58,949 bases of DNA from Pseudovirgaria hyperparasitica (GCF_010093815.1 NW_022985571.1:228084-287032); one strand, 5' to 3'. Shown: positions 36,317-49,555, numbered from the stretch's first letter. Program-made: numbers and translations. The notes: generated by a model from the letters alone, not told the origin.

Positions 36317-37200
36317 AAGTATACTAGCTATATTATCTTCTATTTTAGTATTTTCTATATTCTCTTTCTTCTTATATTCTAGCAGTAACTATATCTATAC
36401 ATCTATATCTATAGTATCTATATCTAGTTTAGCCTCTATTATATCTATAGCTATAACTATTAGTACTAACTTACTATTTATAGCCGTGATATACTAATTA
36501 CATTCTCTAGTAACGGTTTCCTTAACTATTTTATAGAGTATAGTAGTATCTATACTACTAGTTTTAAGCTCTATTACTACTTCTTTACTTAGTATCTTAA
36601 TAATAGTAGCTCTATATATATTATAACTTATTTTAGATATTAGATATAGACCTTAGAGATACTAGAAATAAGATAGAAGGGTACTAATACTTAAGGCCTC
36701 CGTACGTTATATATATATATTATAGTTAGCTATTCTATAGCTAGTAGTTAAACTAGAATAGTTATAACTCTTATTATATCTATCTATTTCTATATATAAC
36801 TTAGGCCATAGGTAGTAAGACGGCGTTAATAGTAATAAGATATAAAAACGAGATTTAGATAGTAGAAGTTAAGTTACTATATTTAGTAATTATAATATAA
36901 TTTTAATAAGTATAGAGAAAGTAAAGTATATAAGTAAATATTTAATTATTAGAGTAGATCTTATATAATTATAGTTATAGTAATAATATAGCTAGTAGAA
37001 CCGGGCGTATCCCGATATAAACTAGGTAGATACCGGCTTATACTAGTATTATAATATCTTAACCGAATATATATACTATAGTTATATAGCTAGTAGAATC
37101 GGGTATATACTAATATATAGTAGGTAGAAGCCGTCTTATATTAGTATTATATTATTATAGCTAAGTATATACGCTACTCTTACTACCTCTAGTACCCTTT
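35573..37200 (-). other. Continuation of the DNA interrupted by LINE copy 2, with TA microsatellites
   Basis: It joins 30253 across the LINE target duplication and is probably the 5' part of Gypsy-B or its host. It contains a tandem duplication of about 242 bp (starting near 35948 and 36190), each unit with a (TA)n run (about 36030-36056 and 36275-36311). No domain is recognised. Confidence 0.4.
35948..36430. repeat. Two-copy tandem duplication, period about 242 bp, with (TA)n runs
   Basis: Both units carry TTAATACTACTCTAATATTA, then a (TA)n run of different length, then TCTAAGTATACTAGC and TTATCTTCTATTTTAGTA. Copy differences are mostly transitions. Confidence 0.8.
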
Positions 37201-39650
37201 TTATTATTCTATTACTCTTTAAAAGTAATATCTATATTCTCTATATCTAAGGTACTTTTAAGACTTTTAAAGTTACTATCTTTAGAGCTTATAGATTAGT
37301 CTTATAACTTCCCGAGTACTAATAGTAGTATATATAGTATTACTAGAGAAAGGGTTAAGTTATCTAGATAATACTATCTACTATCTATAATACTATCTCT
37401 ATAGATATCTCTACTATTATAGGCGGTAGCTTTCTATTACTATTATTATACTAATTATAGTAAGTATAGTATTAGAGATAGAGAGACGGATTTATTCAAG
37501 TATAATCTATATATAGCTATCTATACTATTATATATTAGTCGCTGGTTTATATTTCGTTTTACTTCGGGTATACTATCTATATTCTATCTAAGGCTAAGG
37601 AGTATTATACTATTACTATATTCTAGAATATATTTAATTACTAACTATAGAAGCTATCTAATATCTATCTCTAGTTCTATTATACTTATTATATACTTAA
37701 CTACTAGTATAATAGAATATATAGTAGTACGGCTCTAGTTAAGTACCCTTCTAGTCTTTATTATATATTAGACTCTAATTTACTATATAAATACTACTAA
37801 ATTAATATATAAAGTATTACTATAGTCTTTCTACTAGTTAGACGTAGATACTAGTATTTTAAGAAATATATTATTATTAAACCTAATTATAAATTTAATT
37901 TTTCTTATAGTATATACGTTAGTAGACTATAGAACTACTATAAGTATAGACTATAAGGTTATAGTATATAAGAGCTATAAGGTTATAATAGATAGAGGTT
38001 ATAAGGTTATAATAGGCGGAGATTATAAGGTTATAATAGACGGGGATTATAAGGTTATAGAATATAGAGCTATAATTATATGCCTCTTCTTATACTTAGA
38101 GATAGTTTTTCTATAATATATAGTTTTCTATACTATAGTACGTACCTAGTTATAGATATAGTATAGTACCTTTATCTCTATATACTCTACTACTCTTTTC
38201 TATACTACTAGGAATTTATCTACTATCTTATTAATAATCTTATATACTCTTTTTACGCTAAGCTTATTCTTAGTTTAATACCTATAGTCTATAAGTAGAG
38301 TAGCTATATATACTTCTATATATAGCTACCTTATATATATCTCTATAGCTTTATACTTTACTTATATATCTAGACTTAAGATATAAAGTAGTACTATAGT
38401 AATTACTATATTTAGATAGTTACTTTATTATAGAATTAGATTTAATATATTAATTATATATAGTTAATATATATAGTTAATATAGTGTTTATAATTTACG
38501 GACTAATTATATAGTATATATATAGTATATTATAGATATAAGAAAGATAGAGATATAGATTAGATAATAGAGATAGAAGCTAGAATAATAAGGTATCTAC
38601 TAGGTAAAACTTATTTATATTCTTATTATTTCTTAAACACGCGTTTATAATATATATATAACTTAGTATAGCGTGGTTAGGCGTGTAGTTATTTACTTTA
38701 TATTATCTAATACCCTTAATAGAATAAGATAGCTATAATTCTTATCTTATAATATTATATTATAGGTAACTACGTCTAGAATAGTATATAACTATATATA
38801 TATATAAGGTACCGCGTTAGTCTTATTCTATTTTATATTTATATACTTATCTCTAGATACTCTCTAAGTATTATATATCTATATTTTATTATATTTAAGT
38901 ATTATATTCTTCTATACTTTTAAAGTATATGATATTTAGGTTTACTATATTCTATATATATTATAGTTAAAGTCTAAAGGTAGAGGCTATAATTAGAGTA
39001 TATGTTTTTTTATATTTTCTCTTTAGATAGTAATATCTTCTAATATAAAGGCTAGAAGTAGTTTTAAAAGTATAAAGGGGATAACTAAAGGAAGTCTATA
39101 TTATTAGGCCGGGGCTTATAGTAGATATAGAATTATATTTATTTCTTAATTAGTAGATACTAGTTAACGTACCTAGTAGCGCTATACTATCTAATAGTAT
39201 ATCTATACTAGAGTAGATATAATAGAAATACCCTTAATAGGTCTTTAATAGAGCTAAACTATCTATCTAGTAGAATATTATAACTATATCTAAAATAGAT
39301 ATAGAGGTATACTTACTAAGAAGCCGTAACTAAGTAGCCCTAATATATAAGTCTAATTATATACTATTACTAATTAACTTCTATATCTTTATATATAGTA
39401 ATACTACTATCTTAGTTAGTATTCTCGTAGTCTCTATTATTCTAGCCGCTAGTAGTTACTTTATTAGTAGTATTAGCTCTAGTAGTATTAGCTCTAGTAG
39501 TATTAACTAGATTATTATTATTTATATATATAGGTAATTTAGTACGACTAGAATAATAACGCTAAGTATAGCTAGTAGTCTTATAATTATAATATAATAT
39601 ATCTATAAGCGTCTTGGATTTAGGGTAAATATTAGCTTTATAGCTAATAT
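37201..39650. other. Unassigned RIP-mutated sequence left of Gypsy-A copy 2
   Basis: No recognisable protein domain or LTR. It contains a 24-bp tandem repeat (37952-38070). Two less mutated motifs, ACACGCGTTTATA near 38637 and GCGTGTAGTTATTTAC near 38680, might belong to an LTR, but no second copy was found. Confidence 0.5.
37952..38070. repeat. 24-bp tandem repeat, about five units
   Basis: Units begin TATAAGGTTATA at 37952, 37976, 38000, 38024 and 38048. The period is a multiple of three, so an eight-residue peptide repeat is possible, but no surrounding gene is recognised. Confidence 0.8.
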
Positions 39651-39878
39651 TATTAGAACTTAGTCTTAGGTAGAACCCGATCTATACGTACCTTAGCTAA
39701 TAGGGTTAGGAGGTGACGTAAAGGGTGGTAAATAGTCACGTACTAGATAGATCGGCGTCCCTTTATATATATACTCTCGGATTTCTACTAAAAGGGTTCG
39801 GTGTTAATTCGTTCTATAATAGAATACACCCTATTATTCTATCTAACTATACTACTATCTAATAACCCTATTCTTATA
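39651..39878 (+). repeat. 5' LTR of Gypsy-A copy 2
   Basis: 228 bp, colinear with the LTRs of copy 1. The self-priming segment reads GGTGTTAATTCG and the primer-binding site reads CGAATTACTCTC, so the complementarity is reduced here. Confidence 0.93.
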
Positions 39879-40035
39879 TTCGAATTACTCTCTATATAGT
39901 ACTATAGTTAAGATAGTCTAACTAGAACCGAGAAGGTCGACACGATCTACTATAGGGATAAGTAATACTATATTAAATAATAGAGATCCTCTATAATTAG
40001 TATTAATCCCAACCGTTTCTAACCGAGAAGTAGAA

Positions 40036-40728
40036 ATGTTAGACTAAATTACGGAGCTTTTAGACGAAGAAATGGTAGATACGCCGAGTAACTTCTAATA
40101 ATATAAAGCCGGATAACGAGTCGTGGCGGAGCTATATAAGGTATTATAATAAACTATCGCCGAACTTTAGAAATACGTCGCGAATTAGGCTCGAGAGATT
40201 TAAACTCTTAAAGAATAGGTAGAACGCGCGAAACTCCTCGTAAAGAGATAAGAACTTAAGGAGTCTCTTAAAGAACTACGCCGAATAATAGTAGGTGGAC
40301 GACTTCCTATACTAATTTAGGCGGAATTAGTTCACCTACCATTAGAGTTATAATAATCTACCGTATACCCGGCCGCTTCGTTACCGATTTACTCTACTTC
40401 TTCCCTAGATATACTAAAATCTAAAGACCTAACTATATTTATAGGGAAGAACTAAAAGGAGTAGAAAGACTAGAAGAGAGACTACGAAAAGTACTTCCTT
40501 AATAACCCTCTACTCTTTTCTACTAAAGTATAATATATTTCGTTTGGAGAACGATACCTAGACTTATAATCCCGCGATTAATAGGATAGATAGAAGGAAG
40601 TATAGCTACTATATACGATAACCTAGGAATATTTAGCTATATTTATACTAAATACCCTCGGAACGGATAGAGAACGTAAAAGAAAGGTACTATCTAAGTT
40701 AAGAAGCGTAGTATAACGACCGAACTAG
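40036..40728 (+). pseudogene. Gypsy-A gag, copy 2, N-terminal part up to the gap
   Basis: It aligns with 6810-7505 of copy 1, with the ATG retained at about 40036. It has many more TAG/TAA codons than copy 1, all derivable by C-to-T or G-to-A change. The zinc knuckle and the gag-pol junction fall in the assembly gap. Confidence 0.8.
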
Positions 40729-41528
40729 NNNNNNNNNNNNNNNNNNNNNNNNNNNNNNNNNNNNNNNNNNNNNNNNNNNNNNNNNNNNNNNNNNNNNNNN
40801 NNNNNNNNNNNNNNNNNNNNNNNNNNNNNNNNNNNNNNNNNNNNNNNNNNNNNNNNNNNNNNNNNNNNNNNNNNNNNNNNNNNNNNNNNNNNNNNNNNNN
40901 NNNNNNNNNNNNNNNNNNNNNNNNNNNNNNNNNNNNNNNNNNNNNNNNNNNNNNNNNNNNNNNNNNNNNNNNNNNNNNNNNNNNNNNNNNNNNNNNNNNN
41001 NNNNNNNNNNNNNNNNNNNNNNNNNNNNNNNNNNNNNNNNNNNNNNNNNNNNNNNNNNNNNNNNNNNNNNNNNNNNNNNNNNNNNNNNNNNNNNNNNNNN
41101 NNNNNNNNNNNNNNNNNNNNNNNNNNNNNNNNNNNNNNNNNNNNNNNNNNNNNNNNNNNNNNNNNNNNNNNNNNNNNNNNNNNNNNNNNNNNNNNNNNNN
41201 NNNNNNNNNNNNNNNNNNNNNNNNNNNNNNNNNNNNNNNNNNNNNNNNNNNNNNNNNNNNNNNNNNNNNNNNNNNNNNNNNNNNNNNNNNNNNNNNNNNN
41301 NNNNNNNNNNNNNNNNNNNNNNNNNNNNNNNNNNNNNNNNNNNNNNNNNNNNNNNNNNNNNNNNNNNNNNNNNNNNNNNNNNNNNNNNNNNNNNNNNNNN
41401 NNNNNNNNNNNNNNNNNNNNNNNNNNNNNNNNNNNNNNNNNNNNNNNNNNNNNNNNNNNNNNNNNNNNNNNNNNNNNNNNNNNNNNNNNNNNNNNNNNNN
41501 NNNNNNNNNNNNNNNNNNNNNNNNNNNN
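40729..41528. other. Assembly gap (800 N)
   Basis: Exactly 800 N. The flanks align with copy 1 at about 7505 and 8502, so roughly 1 kb of Gypsy-A should be missing, close to the gap length. A round-number gap is probably an estimate. Confidence 0.99.
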
Positions 41529-44500
41529 TATAGACCCGATCGTTACTAATCTATCTTATATTCTTATTAATCATTAATAAAGATAAGAAGAATAGTAATA
41601 ATTAGGGCGAAGACACGCTATCTAACGTATATTTATAGTATACGGATATATTTTTAGTAGAAGATACGTTACTTCTCTCTAATTACGGGCCGTATAAGCT
41701 AAAGATCGAGCTTAAAGAGGGAGTAGACGTCCCTTATAGCCTACTTTACCTACTTTTAAGACTAGAACTTAAAGTTCTTTATAAATATATTAAAGAATAC
41801 CTTAGAAGAGACTAGATACGTTATAGTATATTATTAGCTAGCGCATCTATTCTCTTCGTAAAGAAGAAAGATAGAAATTTATATCTATACGTTAACTATT
41901 AGATACTAAATATAGTAACTAAGAAGAATCGTTATCTATTACCGCTAGTTAGTAAATCTTTAGACTAATTAATAAAGGTAAAGTACTTTATAAAGCTAGA
42001 TTTACAAGATATATATTACCAGCTTCAAATTAATCACAGAGATAAGTAGAAAACCACATTTCGGACTAGATATAGTTATTTTAAGTATACTATTATACTA
42101 TTTAGGCTAATAAATACGCTAGAAGCGTTTTAAGGATATATTAATACTATACTCGTAGAATTACTTAACGTGATTTACGTAGTTTATCTTAATAATATAC
42201 TAATTTACTCTAATAGTATATAGAATTATAAAGAATACGTGAAATCGGTACTAAATCGTCTAAGGTAGTATAAACTCTATATAAAATTATCTAAATATAA
42301 GTTTTACTAATAAGAAGTTGGGTTTCTCGGCTTTATTATAATATATAGCGGCCTAAAAATAGAGCTAGAGCGTGTAAAGACCATTATAGAATGGCTAGAA
42401 CCTACTACTATACGTTAAATTAGAATATTTATAGGTTTCGTGAACTATTATCGTAAATTTATTATAGGCTTCTTACGAATTATAGCGCCGCTTAATAAAC
42501 TTATAGAGAATAGCGGTAAAATCCCTATAGATAGGCGAGTATAGTATAAAGCTAAGTCGGTCGGGATATAGTTAACGCTAGAAGCGTAAGATACGTTCCG
42601 ATTATTAAAGAATTACTTTATAACTACGCCGATTCTTAGGTATTTCGATTCTAAGAAGTATATTTAGGTTAAAACTAACGCGTTAGAATTTATAATTACT
42701 AGAATTATTAGTTAACCATATAAAGATACGAAAGATAAGGTATAATAGTACCCGGTTACTTTCTTTTTCTATAAAATAGTAGATATAGAGACGCGTTATA
42801 ACACGTACGACTAGAAACTACTTATAATTATTAAGAGTTTTAAGTAATAGTAATATTATTTAGAAGACTCTATATATTAGATTGAATTATTATCGGATTA
42901 CGTAAATCTATATTACTTTATATTAACTAAGGTTCTTAATCGCTAATAAGTACGTTAGGCTAAGTAGATATTAATATTTAACTTTAAAATCTTATATAAA
43001 GCTAGAAGAGAGAATAAAGCTAATTCTCTATCGCGGCGTAAAGATTATAAGAAATCGTTATAGAATAACGTAGATAGTTAGTATAAGTTAGACTATACTA
43101 TACTTTAGATACTATAAGACTAGTTATCTAATAGAATACTAGAAGCTAGGATACTTTCGGCGATTCTCTACGGGAATTAGAGCGGGTATTAAGTAATCTA
43201 AATAAACATCTAAGAAACTAAGAAAACTCTTAAAGACTTAATTAAATCTACCTAGAATTCTAATATATTAGTAAAGAAAGTTATAAGCATAAAAGGAAGC
43301 GCTATAGATCCGCCGTAGTTATTAAGGTAGAAATAATAATTAGACACGATCTACTTCTAAGGCCGACTCTACGTACTAGAAGGCGGCTTATAAATTAATA
43401 TTTTAAGGGAATAGTATAATTACGCGTTAGTAGAATACTTTAGTATTATAAGAATAGTTATTTTAATCTAAAGAATATATAACTAGCTAGGTCTTTATAA
43501 ATATATAAAGGACTATATAAAAACGTATAACGTTTACTAGTATATAAAAGTATATAGATACTTACTATATAGTAAATTAAGGCTATTACCTATACTAAAG
43601 GAGATATAGAAGGAATTATTAATAGATTTTATTATAGATCTACCCCTAAGTAAGTATTTTAGATATATTTATAATAGTTTACTTATAGTTCTAGATACAT
43701 TTATAAAGCTATTATACTATATCCCTATAAGGAAGATAATCTAAGTACTAGATCTTATAGATATACTACTACGTAATATAGTCCGGCTCTATAGTATACT
43801 AAACGGTATAGTTTCGGATAGAGGTCTATAGATAATATCTAAATTTTAGAAGGATTTCTACTATACGCTAGGAATTAAGCGGAAACTTAGTACTACGTTC
43901 TATCTATAAATAGATAGATAGACGGAGTAGTAGAATTAGATAGTCGAGGCGTATTTACGCGTATATTATAACTATAAGTAGAATAACTAGGTAAGGTTAG
44001 TCTATGTCGCGGAATTCATATATAATAACAGCCGATATACGTTAATCTACATAAGTCCGTTCGAAGTAAACTTCGGTTAGAACTATAATATATAGTTCTT
44101 AGGGACTTAGTTTAAAGTAGAACGACCTAACGTTAAAGTAATAGAAATTACTATAGAACTATTCTAAATATAAAGAAGTATTATAAAGTTACTATAAGAT
44201 ACTATGGATTATAGTAAATCGCACTATAATAAGGGTAGAAAACCTATAATCTTTAATATTAGGGATAAAGTTTTACTAAATAGTAAGAATATTTATAGTA
44301 TTAGAGTAAAGAAGAAGCTTAACTATATAATAATAGATCTATATAAGATTACTTATATAATTAATAACTAGGTGTATAAGTTATAACTCCCTTCTATATT
44401 AAAGATATATAATATATTCTATATTATACTTCTCGAGCTATTTCATACCTTATTATTACTAGATTATTCTAAATAGATACTATATAAAGTAGTTACGTAA

Positions 44501-45420
44501 GAAGATATAGATATCTATAAAGTTAAGTAGATACTTAGCTAGTAATACGCCGAAGATAGTATATAGCTATATAAAATTTATTAGAAAGAATATAATCCTA
44601 ATAATAATAATAATAATATTATATAACTAGGTAGAGTAGTACTCTATAGGCCTATGCCTCCTCTAGTCTAAGCCACTATATAAGAAGAAACCCTATAGGG
44701 AAAAACTTCCTTATGTCTATAACTATATCTCGTTAAACCTCTATTTTATCTTAGGTATATAGCTATAGGGTACGCCTATTAGCCTATAGCCTATATTACC
44801 GTTATTTTACCCTTAGGTAGCACGTGTAGGTGCGGAGGTTATTAGTTAAGGGCTGCCCTTAACTAATAATCGGGGTTCTCCTAGGGTTCTTCCGGTATAT
44901 ATCGGGTTACTACCGGCATATACCGGGTCTCTTCCGGTATATATTTCCAGGTCCACTAGTACTAGAGGAGTAGTAGATATATAAGTATCTATCGGGAGAC
45001 GTCCTTAGGGTACTTATTAAGCTATTATACGATATCTAAAGTCTTCATAACGTAGATAAGCTATTACTATTATATATGGAGATTAGGGCATATAGCTAGA
45101 TAGTAGCGTATTATATCTCTCCGGCCGTATGCCTTATACTATAGGGAGGTGTCGGGAACGCCTCTCTTATGGATGTAGTATAGGAGTCCCATGGCGCCCG
45201 TTCGGGCTTAGATGATATAATCCTAATAAAGATACTTAGAAACCTATAATAAATATTAGTAAAGTAGTAATATTAGTATATAAGTAGCGATTAGTAAAGG
45301 AAGCTATAGAATTATAGAGAATTATACTAAAGTACGGCGATTTAATGTTTTTTAGTATAGTTTAGCGCTAAGAACGGCCGTCTAAAAGAAAGAAGGTAAA
45401 AGAGATATAGATCTTTAAAA
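41529..45420 (+). pseudogene. Gypsy-A pol, copy 2, split by a LINE
   Basis: It aligns with 8502-11770 of copy 1 over RT, RNase H, integrase and chromodomain. The RT catalytic box is YLNN (42185-42196), with both Asp codons changed to Asn, and stops are dense. The chromodomain is interrupted at 44604 and resumes at 45216-45229 after the nested LINE. It is inactive. Confidence 0.9.
44605..45215 (-). mobile_element. 5'-truncated LINE (611 bp) inserted in Gypsy-A copy 2
   Basis: It is flanked by a perfect 14-bp target duplication TATAATCCTAATAA (44591-44604 and 45216-45229). It is minus-oriented and contains the last part of ORF2, the 3' UTR with hairpin (44839-44869) and the (ATT)n tail. Short stretches near its 5' end (about 45160-45200) retain TGG and CCATGG, so it is less RIP-mutated than its host. 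Truncation at the 5' end is the usual outcome of incomplete target-primed reverse transcription. Confidence 0.93.
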
Positions 45421-45442
45421 CATTTATTCTAAGGAATTAAGG

Positions 45443-45526
45443 AACTTCCTTAGAAAGTTCGAACTTAGAACTCCCTTAGAAAGTTTAAACTTAGAACTTC
45501 CTTAGAAAGTTTAAAGTTAGAACTTT
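45443..45526. repeat. Three tandem 28-bp units in the Gypsy-A copy 2 3' region
   Basis: The unit contains CCTTAGAAAGTTCGAACTTA and occurs three times here. Copy 1 has one unit at the same place (about 11790-11820). Confidence 0.75.
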
Positions 45527-47288
45527 AAAAAATTTAACTAAAAAAGAGACTTAGAAAAATAATTTACTAAGAGAAATAGACATTAAAAATCGGTACTAAT
45601 TAGTATAGATTGGTATAGATTACTAAAGAGATTAAAGAAGTTATTATTAAAGAAAGATAAAATTAAGAAAGCTAAAAGAAAATATAAAGATCTATATAGA
45701 TCTATATAAATTTATACTAATCTATCTAGAAGAAGTAAGATTACTTTAAAATTAAAACCGAAAACTAAAAACACTAGATAAAAGAAATATATTAGTACTA
45801 ATTAGTATAGATCTAAACTAATTAAGTCGGAGTAGAAGTAGAAGCACTAATTACTATAATAATTATATCTAACTCCTTCCGCTAGTTCTTATTTAGTATA
45901 GTATAGAGCTTTATAATATAAGTCTCTAGCCTTTTATTCTAACGCTATAAATTCTATATAGCGCGCCTTATAGCTATAAACTCCTCTATAGAAATCTATA
46001 GAGCGGTAGAACCTAAAATAGAGAGAGATAGACTAGCGTGGGTACGCTAAGAATTATATAAATTAGTAAAAAGATTTAATAATTAGTATAGAACTATATA
46101 CCTTTAGTATAGAAACTTCTAGATTAGAGCTATCTTCTCTAAATTTACAGTCTTTTAGTATATATAAGAAAGGAACCTTAGCCTTTTTACTAGAACCTTT
46201 TCTAGAAATTTTAATATTACTAGTATATAGAAAGAAGTCTAAAGTAGTAGAGATTTTAGTACTATTATAGAGATTAATATATATTAGTAAGAATCTATAA
46301 TAATTTAAGAAAAATAATATTACCTAATAATTACGGTAATAATAGCTATAGTAGATTCTAATAAATTCTTATAGATTATATTAGAATCGTACTCTAAGAT
46401 ATAATCTTTACCTTAGATATATAGCTCGTAGAAAGCCTTCTCTAAGGCGTTACGATTAGTAGTACCACGCTCCTTATTAGTAGGGGTTACTAGAGGCCTA
46501 GTAGTAATCTATACTAATATAAGTAAATCTATATAAAGTTCTTCGAACTTACTTAAATACCTATAAGTAATAACGCTTCTTAGTTATATAAGTACTATAT
46601 ATTATAGATTTAGTACTACCGTAAGTAATATACGACAGAAAGCAACAACCATAATAATATATAGCTAGATTATTAGAGCCCGGCCTAGGTTAGAGTAGAT
46701 TAATAGCTTTTAATATATTAGTAACGTATATAAGATAGGGATTATTTAAAGGCGCCTATTTCTATACTAATTACTTTAGAGTATTAAGATTTCGGGAAAC
46801 TATATTATAATTACTACTAATTGATATAGATTCTTATAGATTATTATTATTATTAGCTAAGTATACTATAAAAGTTAGTAAGCTATATAAATTATAGTAA
46901 ATTATAGTAAATCTATATAAATCTATATCTATAAGAATCGGGTAATATATCTAATAATCTAAAAAACTCTATAAAGAGTTAAGAAGTTTTTTAAAGAAAG
47001 GAATATTTCTAAGAAAAGATTTTAATATAGGTAGTACCCGGGCTTATCTAATTATATTACGTGATACGCTAGGCCTAATTAGGTAATCTTACCTATATAA
47101 GAAGTTAGAATAGATAAAATCTAGTTTATTAGGAAAACGCTTATATAAATCTTAGATCGGCAAATATTAGTAAATATCTAAGACGAAGCGTAGAGAACGA
47201 CTAAGGTCTTACGAGACTTAGGATAGGGATATAGAGATAGATAATAATCTAGGTCGCTAAGGGTAGCTTCCTAGAGGGAAGGGATAAT

Positions 47289-47516
47289 TATTAGGACTTA
47301 GCCTTAGGTAGGACCCGACCTATATATACCTTAGCTAATAGGGTTAGGAGGTAACGTAAAGGGCGGTAAATAGTTACGTACTAGATAGATTGGCGTCCCT
47401 TTATATATATACTCTTAGATTCCTACTAAAAGGGTTCGGTAGTAATTCGTTCTATAATAGAATACACCCTATTATTCTATCTAACTACACTACTATCCAA
47501 TAACCCTATTCTTACA
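47289..47516 (+). repeat. 3' LTR of Gypsy-A copy 2
   Basis: 228 bp. It ends in TTACA, whereas the 5' LTR ends in TTATA. It retains GGTAGTAATTCG, the self-priming segment. Confidence 0.93.
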
Positions 47517-48510
47517 ATTATAGATAGACTTATAAAGATATCTAGATATATCCCTATATAGAAGATAATTATATTAAAAGAACTAGTATAAGTATTCTAG
47601 AATAAGATTATTAAGGTCCATAGTATACTAAAAAGAATTATTATAGACTAAGGGAGTATATTCATATCTAAATTCTAGATGTTATTCTATAAAATGGCTA
47701 GTATAAATAGAAATATATTAATAGTATTCTATCTATAAATAGATAGTTAGATAGAGTAATGGAACTAAACGCTTAAGGCCTATCTTTATATATTCTATAA
47801 TTTTAAATAAGACGACTAGGCCTCTCTACTAAGTATAGTAGAATTCATATATAATAATAGTTATTATAATATAATAGATATTATACTCTTCTAGGCGAAC
47901 CTAGAACGTAGTCTAAGGATAGATTTTAAACCTTATACGGTCTAGTTTAACCGAATAATAGATATTAATATCTATATATAGAAACTAGTAATTAAAATCT
48001 TTAAAACTATATATAACTATCGTATAATAATCTAGTAAGTAAATAAGTTATATATAAAGTACTATAATAGATTAGTTAAAGATTAAACATATAAGGAGAG
48101 ATATAAAGTCCTTCTTAATATCTATAATATATAGACGTCGCGAGTAAATAAAAAGCTTAACTATAAAATAGCTAGTCCCTTCTAAATTAAACGCTATATT
48201 AGTATAAGAGTCTATAAGCTTAATCTAGAAAATAATATAAAAGTCTATAATATATTCTATATCTTATTACTTAAAAGGTTTTAATCTAATATATATAATT
48301 ATATAAATATATAATTATACTCTATTATACCCTAAGATAGACTAGATATATATAAAGTAGACTATATTATTAAATATAGGCTCGATAAGAATAGTATCTA
48401 GAAGTATTAAATCTACTAGAAGAACTATACTAAGGATAAGAATACCTAGGAACCTATAGTATATATCTTAAGTACCGCGATATCTATATATAAGTAGAGG
48501 TTATAGGGTA
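47517..48510 (+). pseudogene. Gypsy-D integrase C-terminal half with chromodomain
   Basis: A plus-strand frame begins directly after Gypsy-A copy 2 with IDRLTK-like sequence of the integrase core. It continues with a catalytic Asp in IIIDQGS (about 47638-47658), a conserved QTDSQIEQWN-like segment carrying the catalytic Glu, a KKLNYKI...PF block typical of the integrase C-terminal domain (near 48150-48180), and a chromodomain (48341-48470) with IYKVDYII, a KYRLDK turn, KNTXEPI and a C-terminal helix. Aromatic and Gln codons often read TAG/TAA. The rest of pol is missing on the left side of Gypsy-A. It is a different family from Gypsy-A. Confidence 0.75.
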
Positions 48511-49555
48511 ATATATTACTACTATAAACCTAGTACTATTAGGGCTATTATAAAAAGAAGAAGAATACTATAGAAAATAAAGTATTAAGTTATAAATCTT
48601 AAACGTATACTAGGAAAACTCTATAAGATAGCCCTATAATTTAAGCGATATATAGTTACTAAATATAAAGAAAATATAAATAACTATTATAGGCACGTAA
48701 TATAATATATTATAATAGAATAATATAGAAAAGTCTAGAATAGACTAATATAGACTATTATATATAAGAAGAATATAGAACTAAGAAACTAAAAAGGTAC
48801 CCTACTATAGAATTAAACTCGCGATATATAATATAAAAAGTTAGAGTACCTAAACTAATAACTACTAGACTACTAGTTTAGATACTCTAATATAATTTAG
48901 AGAGATAAACTAATTTATATATAATATCTATACTTAAGTAACTAAAAGGAAACTAGAACCTAGAATTTAATAGTTATAGAATAAATAGGAACGTATATAA
49001 TATTATTAAGTTAAGAATTAAATTACTAGAGAACTAGTAGATAGATATCTAAACGGTCTAAAAAGAACTAAAATAGATAGAAACTAGATAGATAGAGCTA
49101 ATATATACTATATAGAAACCCTAGTAAATAGAGCTATAGAGCTACTTCTCTATCTTATTCTTCTCTTTAGAGTAAACTAACTAATCTAGATAGATAATAT
49201 AGTAGTAGAGGTTAGATACCTTATTCTCTAGAGTAGATATCTAATTAACTAGAGTCTAGTAGAAAAAGAACTACACGCTAGAACAGAGCAACTAGATCTA
49301 AAGTTAGCTAATATAATCTAGAATAATCTAGAATAGAATATATACCCTCTTATAAGGTAACTTAGAAGAAGAACTAATAGATCTCTTATAAGATCTATTA
49401 GTAGTATAAGTTAGATAGAAAGAGATACTATAAATCTCTTCTATAGCCTTAGTAGCTAAAACTAACTCCCTAGAATAGATAGTCTAGATACTAGAAATCT
49501 TATAGTGACTAAAAATTATAAGCTAAGATTAATAGTAATTAATAGTTTCTAAACT
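48511..49555. other. Unassigned sequence between Gypsy-D and LINE copy 3
   Basis: No recognised domain. It may be the 3' region of Gypsy-D. It includes a degenerate tRNA-like segment (48800-48880) and an imperfect inverted repeat (48842-48856 with 48875-48889). Confidence 0.45.
48800..48880 (-). other. Degenerate tRNA-like segment
   Basis: On the minus strand, TAGTCTAGTAGTTA (48872-48859) could be a RIP-altered A box (TGGTCTAGTGGTTA type), and GAGTTTAATTC (48820-48810) a RIP-altered B box (GGGTTCGATTC type), at near-tRNA spacing, with TTTTT at about 48795-48791. The acceptor stem does not pair. It could be a dead tRNA-related sequence or chance. Confidence 0.25.

Larger units (their letters stand above)
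39651..47516 (+). mobile_element. Gypsy-A copy 2, strongly RIP-mutated, with gap and nested LINE
   Basis: Same architecture as copy 1: 228-bp LTRs at 39651-39878 and 47289-47516, gag, pol, chromodomain and 3' region. The LTR start TGTTAG now reads TATTAG at both ends. Most CA and TG of copy 1 are TA here, giving a direct view of RIP between paralogues. An 800-N assembly gap covers the end of gag and the protease. A truncated LINE (44605-45215) splits the chromodomain. The 5-bp flanks AATAT (39646-39650) and ATTAT (47517-47521) do not match, and the two flanking sequences do not form one recognisable element. Confidence 0.95.
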
